Assembly: GCF_006265175.1 (NCBI RefSeq)
Contig: NZ_VDCQ01000002.1
Coordinates: forward strand, 1-64,000
From: Paenibacillus hemerocallicola
GTDB lineage: Bacteria; Bacillota; Bacilli; Paenibacillales; NBRC-103111
Reading direction: 5' to 3'
DNA: 64,000 bases
Shown here: piece by piece, positions 62,615 through 64,000 of the stretch
Position numbering within the stretch: position 1 is the first letter of the stretch
How the letters are laid out: each line of letters begins with the position of its first letter
Program-made: the position numbers and the translations under genes
The notes under the pieces: model-generated
Seen by the model: the letters and a program-made list of their open reading frames with translations, nothing else
What the model was told of the DNA's origin: nothing
Database searches by the model: none

Positions 62615-63259
62615 TCATGCCGGGAATGGCTGCAATTCGCCATCTCCACCGGCATCGACGGGTTCTCCTGCTGCATACAGCAACGATTTCGGTTGGGCAT
62701 CGGCTACACGTTCCACCAGATCTCGAATGCTCCTCTTGTCCAAATGATCCGAGGAGAGCCATGCATCGATTTGCTCCGGTCCGAGCAGCATCGGTACGTC
62801 CTCCTCCCGTCCGGGGGCCGAAGATCTTGTTGTCAAAATCGTGCAGGTGCGCAACTCTTCTCCCAGAGGGCTGATCCGGACATCGTAAACCCCCGCCATA
62901 GGGAGCGAAATCCCTTTATGGAGCAAAATTCGCTCCGCCTTCCGTTTCCGCTGCTCGGGTACGAACCGGTAATAGGAGCTGCACGGGATGACGCAGCGCT
63001 GACGCCTCAACAAATAGTCGAACGATCGGTTGGTCAGGATCGACAATCCGTCCGCCTGCACGCTATTTCTTGCCCAGAAAGGCAGCAGTCCCCAACGGAA
63101 TTCGTCCAGTACCCGTTCTTTTCCTTTCGCGCAGATGGCGGCAATGTACTCGGTCGGGCACCGTTCGAGGCCTCTTTCATAATAGGCCAGCACCTGAGTG
63201 ACGCCGAAATGCCCGGTCAACTGGCCTGCATCCGCCTGCAAAGTCATTCGATAGCTCAT
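62615..63259 (-). CDS. SRAP family protein lacking the catalytic residues
   Basis: 214-residue homologue of YedK/HMCES, which protect abasic sites in single-stranded DNA by cross-linking through Cys2. The fold is recognisable: FRWGLLPFWARNSV (WG...P.W), ILTNRSFDYLLRRQRCVIPC (N-A-R...RCL-I-P), SYYRF, and TILTTRSSAPG. However the N-terminus reads MSYRM, so Cys2 is Ser; the Glu of the F-x-E-W motif is Arg; and the His preceding M-P-V-I-L is absent (REEDVPMLL). The start is secure (GGAGGGG upstream). It may bind DNA without cross-linking or have another role. Confidence 0.85.
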   Translation of the reverse strand: MSYRMTLQADAGQLTGHFGVTQVLAYYERGLERCPTEYIAAICAKGKERVLDEFRWGLLPFWARNSVQADGLSILTNRSFDYLLRRQRCVIPCSSYYRFVPEQRKRKAERILLHKGISLPMAGVYDVRISPLGEELRTCTILTTRSSAPGREEDVPMLLGPEQIDAWLSSDHLDKRSIRDLVERVADAQPKSLLYAAGEPVDAGGDGELQPFPA

Positions 63260-63453
63260 AGAGGGCCCCTCCTTCGATGGATTCGTGTTGTCTTCATCTC
63301 CCCTTTACTATTCTCCACCGTTACCATTATTAACCTCGAGCGGAAAACAGTTTTTACAATCCCCGATACATATAGCTGCATACATCCGGCTCGTTCTGCA
63401 CATCGTATGTAGGGTCATTTCCATAACCGACGAACGAAGGAGGAGATCTATCC

Positions 63454-63627
63454 GTGACAAGAAACAAACAACAGCAGGAAGCACACGGAATCGGCCAAAT
63501 CGAGGAACAGCTTGCCCGGCAAACCGAGGCTGCTGAAGAAATAATAGGCGGAAGCGAAGCGGACCCGAAAGTAGTGGCCGCAAGCCGGGAACAAGATTCG
63601 GAGACGGAAGACGGCTTCGAGGCATAA
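63454..63627 (+). CDS. Small acidic protein of unknown function
   Basis: 57-residue hydrophilic protein, GTG start seven bases after AAGGAGGAG. Composition is rich in Glu and Gln (GQIEEQLARQTEAAEEIIGG, then SREQDSETEDGFEA). No membrane segment or cysteine. The excellent ribosome binding site and the terminator after it support a real gene. It may be a small spore- or stress-related protein, but I do not recognise it. Confidence 0.65.
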   Translation: MTRNKQQQEAHGIGQIEEQLARQTEAAEEIIGGSEADPKVVAASREQDSETEDGFEA

Positions 63628-63650
63628 AAGAAGCGTTACAGTAAATAAGC

Positions 63651-63680
63651 AAAAACCCTGGCCGATCGGTCAGGGTCTTT
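63651..63680 (+). terminator. Terminator of the small acidic protein gene
   Basis: ACCCTG-G-CCGATCGG-T-CAGGGT hairpin followed by CTTTGCGG, 27 bp after the stop. From 63681 to 63908 no further gene is seen. Confidence 0.7.
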
Positions 63681-63908
63681 GCGGTTCCGTTTCGCATCCA
63701 GTCGGGACTACTACATATGACGGCTTCGGTTCGTCCACGCCGCGCGCCCCCCCGTCTGACCGTTGAAATATATGTTGATGGACGTTCGCCGCTCCAGTAC
63801 AATAAGCTTAAATATCCTATCCAGAAGATGGAAAAGCGACTGACACTTCCAACTTTTTCCGAGGAAACCAGGCTCTTATGTCGAATCGATTTACATGGGG
63901 GGATAGTC

Positions 63909-64000
63909 ATGGAGTTCCTAACGTTCACCTTGCAGGAAGCGGTGGTCGTCAAGAAATTGATTTCATTCCATTATCATGAGCTGTCCAAAGATTTTATTTT
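63909..64000 (+). CDS. AraC family regulator, N-terminal part (runs off the window)
   Basis: Only 30 codons are present. The ATG follows GGGGGG. The reading VVVKKLISFHYHELSKDFIF matches the cupin start of AraC regulators in Paenibacillus (the usual continuation is a G-E-x-H-D-F-W segment). The call rests on this short match. Confidence 0.6.
   Translation, partial: MEFLTFTLQEAVVVKKLISFHYHELSKDFI

Noticed and set aside
63308-63952. 214-codon minus-strand frame
   Set aside because: It is antisense to the small acidic gene, its terminator and the AraC start, and has no family features.

Overview
The window comes from a spore-forming Firmicute, most likely Paenibacillaceae (Paenibacillus/Cohnella-like). 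The evidence is the germination protease gpr, two spoIIP genes and yqxA, an HrcA/CIRCE-controlled dnaK operon, a T-box leader on tyrS, Bacillus-type Shine-Dalgarno sites (AAGGAGG), and many sugar-binding lipoproteins, Gfo/Idh/MocA dehydrogenases and membrane-bound AraC regulators. No phage genes, insertion-sequence transposase or CRISPR array were seen. All calls come from reading the sequence; no database search was run.

Layout. 0.1-5.4 kb (minus): dnaK, grpE, an archaeal-type Group III chaperonin and hrcA, behind a perfect CIRCE element. 5.4-9.1 kb: a GNAT acetyltransferase, hemW and lepA. 9.2-14.5 kb: a glycosidase-like protein, a squalene/phytoene-synthase-like protein, a hypothetical protein and a Fur-regulated FhuF-like protein. 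14.5-15.8 kb: a repeat island. 15.8-18.9 kb: yqxA and two tandem spoIIP paralogues. 19.2-23.5 kb: a glycosyltransferase and secreted envelope proteins. 23.6-42 kb: a carbohydrate island with a LacI-controlled ABC transporter, dehydrogenases, a beta-helix protein, orphan binding proteins, AraC regulators and several gene remnants. 42-46.7 kb: gpr, rpsT, holA and an ECF sigma/anti-sigma pair. 47-57.3 kb: a sialic-acid/amino-sugar (nan-nag) operon downstream of a VanZ-RDD gene and a second repeat island. 57.4-59 kb: two FadR-type GntR regulators. 59.7-64 kb: tyrS with its T-box, a broken Rpn nuclease gene, an SRAP homologue without catalytic residues, a small acidic protein and the start of an AraC gene.

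How the genes work together. The chromosomal backbone holA-rpsT-gpr-spoIIP-yqxA-lepA-hemW-hrcA-grpE-dnaK is recognisable, but accessory blocks separate gpr from spoIIP (about 23 kb) and yqxA from lepA (about 6.7 kb). The nan operon (sialidase, lyase, NanE, ROK kinase, binding protein, SGNH esterase, NagA) appears to be controlled by a GntR protein through three near-identical operators, one in front of its own gene. The LacI module likewise has three matching operator-like sites.

The most unusual non-coding feature is a family of palindromes in long intergenic gaps. Their outer arms are AATARC and GYTATT, and the cores are similar within an island but differ between islands. Twenty-three copies lie in five clusters. 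Two clusters are colinear copies of one element of about 300 bp, and two others sit between shared flanking modules.
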